Below, in pieces: positions 6,321-6,791 of a DNA stretch of 6,791 bases; position 1 is the first letter of the stretch; the number at the start of each line of letters is the position of its first letter. Under the pieces are notes generated by a model. The model saw only the letters and a program-made list of their open reading frames with translations, searched no databases and was not told the origin of the DNA. The position numbers and the translations under genes were made by a program. Location: assembly GCA_002697105.1 (NCBI GenBank), contig NZTS01000003.1, positions 38,774 through 45,564 of the forward strand, in the 5' to 3' direction. This DNA is from Methanobacteriota archaeon. Lineage in GTDB: Archaea > Thermoplasmatota > Poseidoniia > Poseidoniales > Thalassarchaeaceae.

Positions 6321-6327
6321 AGGTGAT
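6321..6327 (+). promoter_or_regulatory. Ribosome binding site for the KH-domain gene
   Basis: AGGTGAT lies seven bases before the ATG at 6334 and is complementary to the archaeal 16S 3' end. An in-frame stop at 6313-6315 with no start codon in between excludes a longer protein. No convincing promoter is seen in the 28-base gap after rio1, so the genes are probably cotranscribed. Confidence 0.75.
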
Positions 6328-6333
6328 TTAGGG

Positions 6334-6791
6334 ATGGAATTACTTGCTAGAATTGCAAAAGATCGAATCGGAGTCCTCATAGGTAAGTCGGGTGAAACTA
6401 AGTTAGAAATTGAGAACGCGGCTCAATGTACGTTACATATTGATTCAGATACAGGAGAAGTTAACGCAAAATGGTCTGAAGAATCCGATCCAATTGTCCG
6501 AATAAAAATGCCAGATGTGATTCGCGCAATCGGTCGGGGGATGGCTCCATCAAGGGCAATCACTCTCTTAGAAGATGATGTTCATCTCAAAATGTATGAT
6601 ATTAGAGAATGGGTTGGACGTCAACCCAATCAAATTAAGAGAATGAGGGGAAGGATCATTGGAAGAAACGGAAGAATTCGTGAACTTATTGAGGAATTAA
6701 GTGGTGTTGAGTTAGTAGTTTACCGTTCTACAGTTGTTGTTGTTGGAGATATAGACTCGCTTACCATCGGTTCAGCTGCAGTAGAGAGAGT
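6334..6791 (+). CDS. Two-KH-domain RNA-binding protein, Dim2/Pno1-like, 3' end missing
   Basis: The window holds 152 complete codons and then ends inside the gene, so the product is partial. The first KH domain has the GKSG loop (residues 17-20) in RIGVLIGKSGETKLEIE. The second has GRNG (110-113) in MRGRIIGRNGRIRELIEELSG and follows REWVGRQPNQIKR. This arrangement is that of the archaeal relative of Dim2/Pno1, which binds the 3' end region of 16S rRNA precursor and assists its maturation; the archaeal protein has also been reported to contact initiation factor aIF2 alpha. Its position after aIF1A and rio1 matches a gene order common in archaea, in which topoisomerase VI genes often follow. 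The visible part lacks only a few residues of the second KH domain's last helix. The family call is firm; the exact role here is taken from homologues. Confidence 0.92.
   Translation, partial: MELLARIAKDRIGVLIGKSGETKLEIENAAQCTLHIDSDTGEVNAKWSEESDPIVRIKMPDVIRAIGRGMAPSRAITLLEDDVHLKMYDIREWVGRQPNQIKRMRGRIIGRNGRIRELIEELSGVELVVYRSTVVVVGDIDSLTIGSAAVER

Overview
The window reads as archaeal DNA, all on the + strand. Genes for translation factor aIF1A, the atypical kinase Rio1 and a two-KH-domain Dim2/Pno1-like protein stand directly behind three antiporter-like subunits of respiratory complex I. The organism is most likely a marine mesophilic euryarchaeon; a Poseidoniales (Marine Group II)-like member of Thermoplasmatota is my best guess. 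That guess rests on the moderate A+T content, the full nuoL-nuoM-nuoN set, and GGTGA/GGTGG Shine-Dalgarno sites. No rRNA or marker gene in the window settles it.

Region 1 (1-4786) is the end of a complex I operon: the 3' part of nuoL, then complete nuoM and nuoN. The stop and start codons overlap by four bases at both junctions (TTGA and ATGA). Each junction carries the identical ribosome binding site GGGGGTGACT inside the end of the upstream gene. The three proteins form the distal proton-pumping arm of the membrane domain, and their key channel Glu, Lys and His residues are all visible. The exceptional feature is in NuoL. A segment of roughly 115-120 residues, holding a His-rich stretch and a pair of EF-hand calcium-binding loops, sits exactly between the helix that carries the H-x3-H-x3-K channel residues and the helix that carries the terminal channel Lys. 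NuoN is also longer than usual (597 residues) because of enlarged loops.

Region 2 (4787-4836) is a 50-base spacer with a T-rich tract, probably marking the end of the nuo transcript and the start of the next unit.

Region 3 (4837-6791) is an information-processing cluster: aIF1A, then rio1 eight bases later, then a KH protein 28 bases further on, cut by the window end. All three gene products act around the small ribosomal subunit: initiation, late pre-30S maturation and 16S 3'-end maturation. The aIF1A has an unusual acidic C-terminal tail of about 80 residues, ending in an Asp-Ile-Asp-x-Phe motif that recalls the eIF5B-binding tail of eukaryotic eIF1A. A perfect 6-bp inverted repeat encloses the rio1 ribosome binding site and start codon, which suggests its translation is coupled to aIF1A.

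No tRNA, rRNA, CRISPR array, transposon or integrase was seen.
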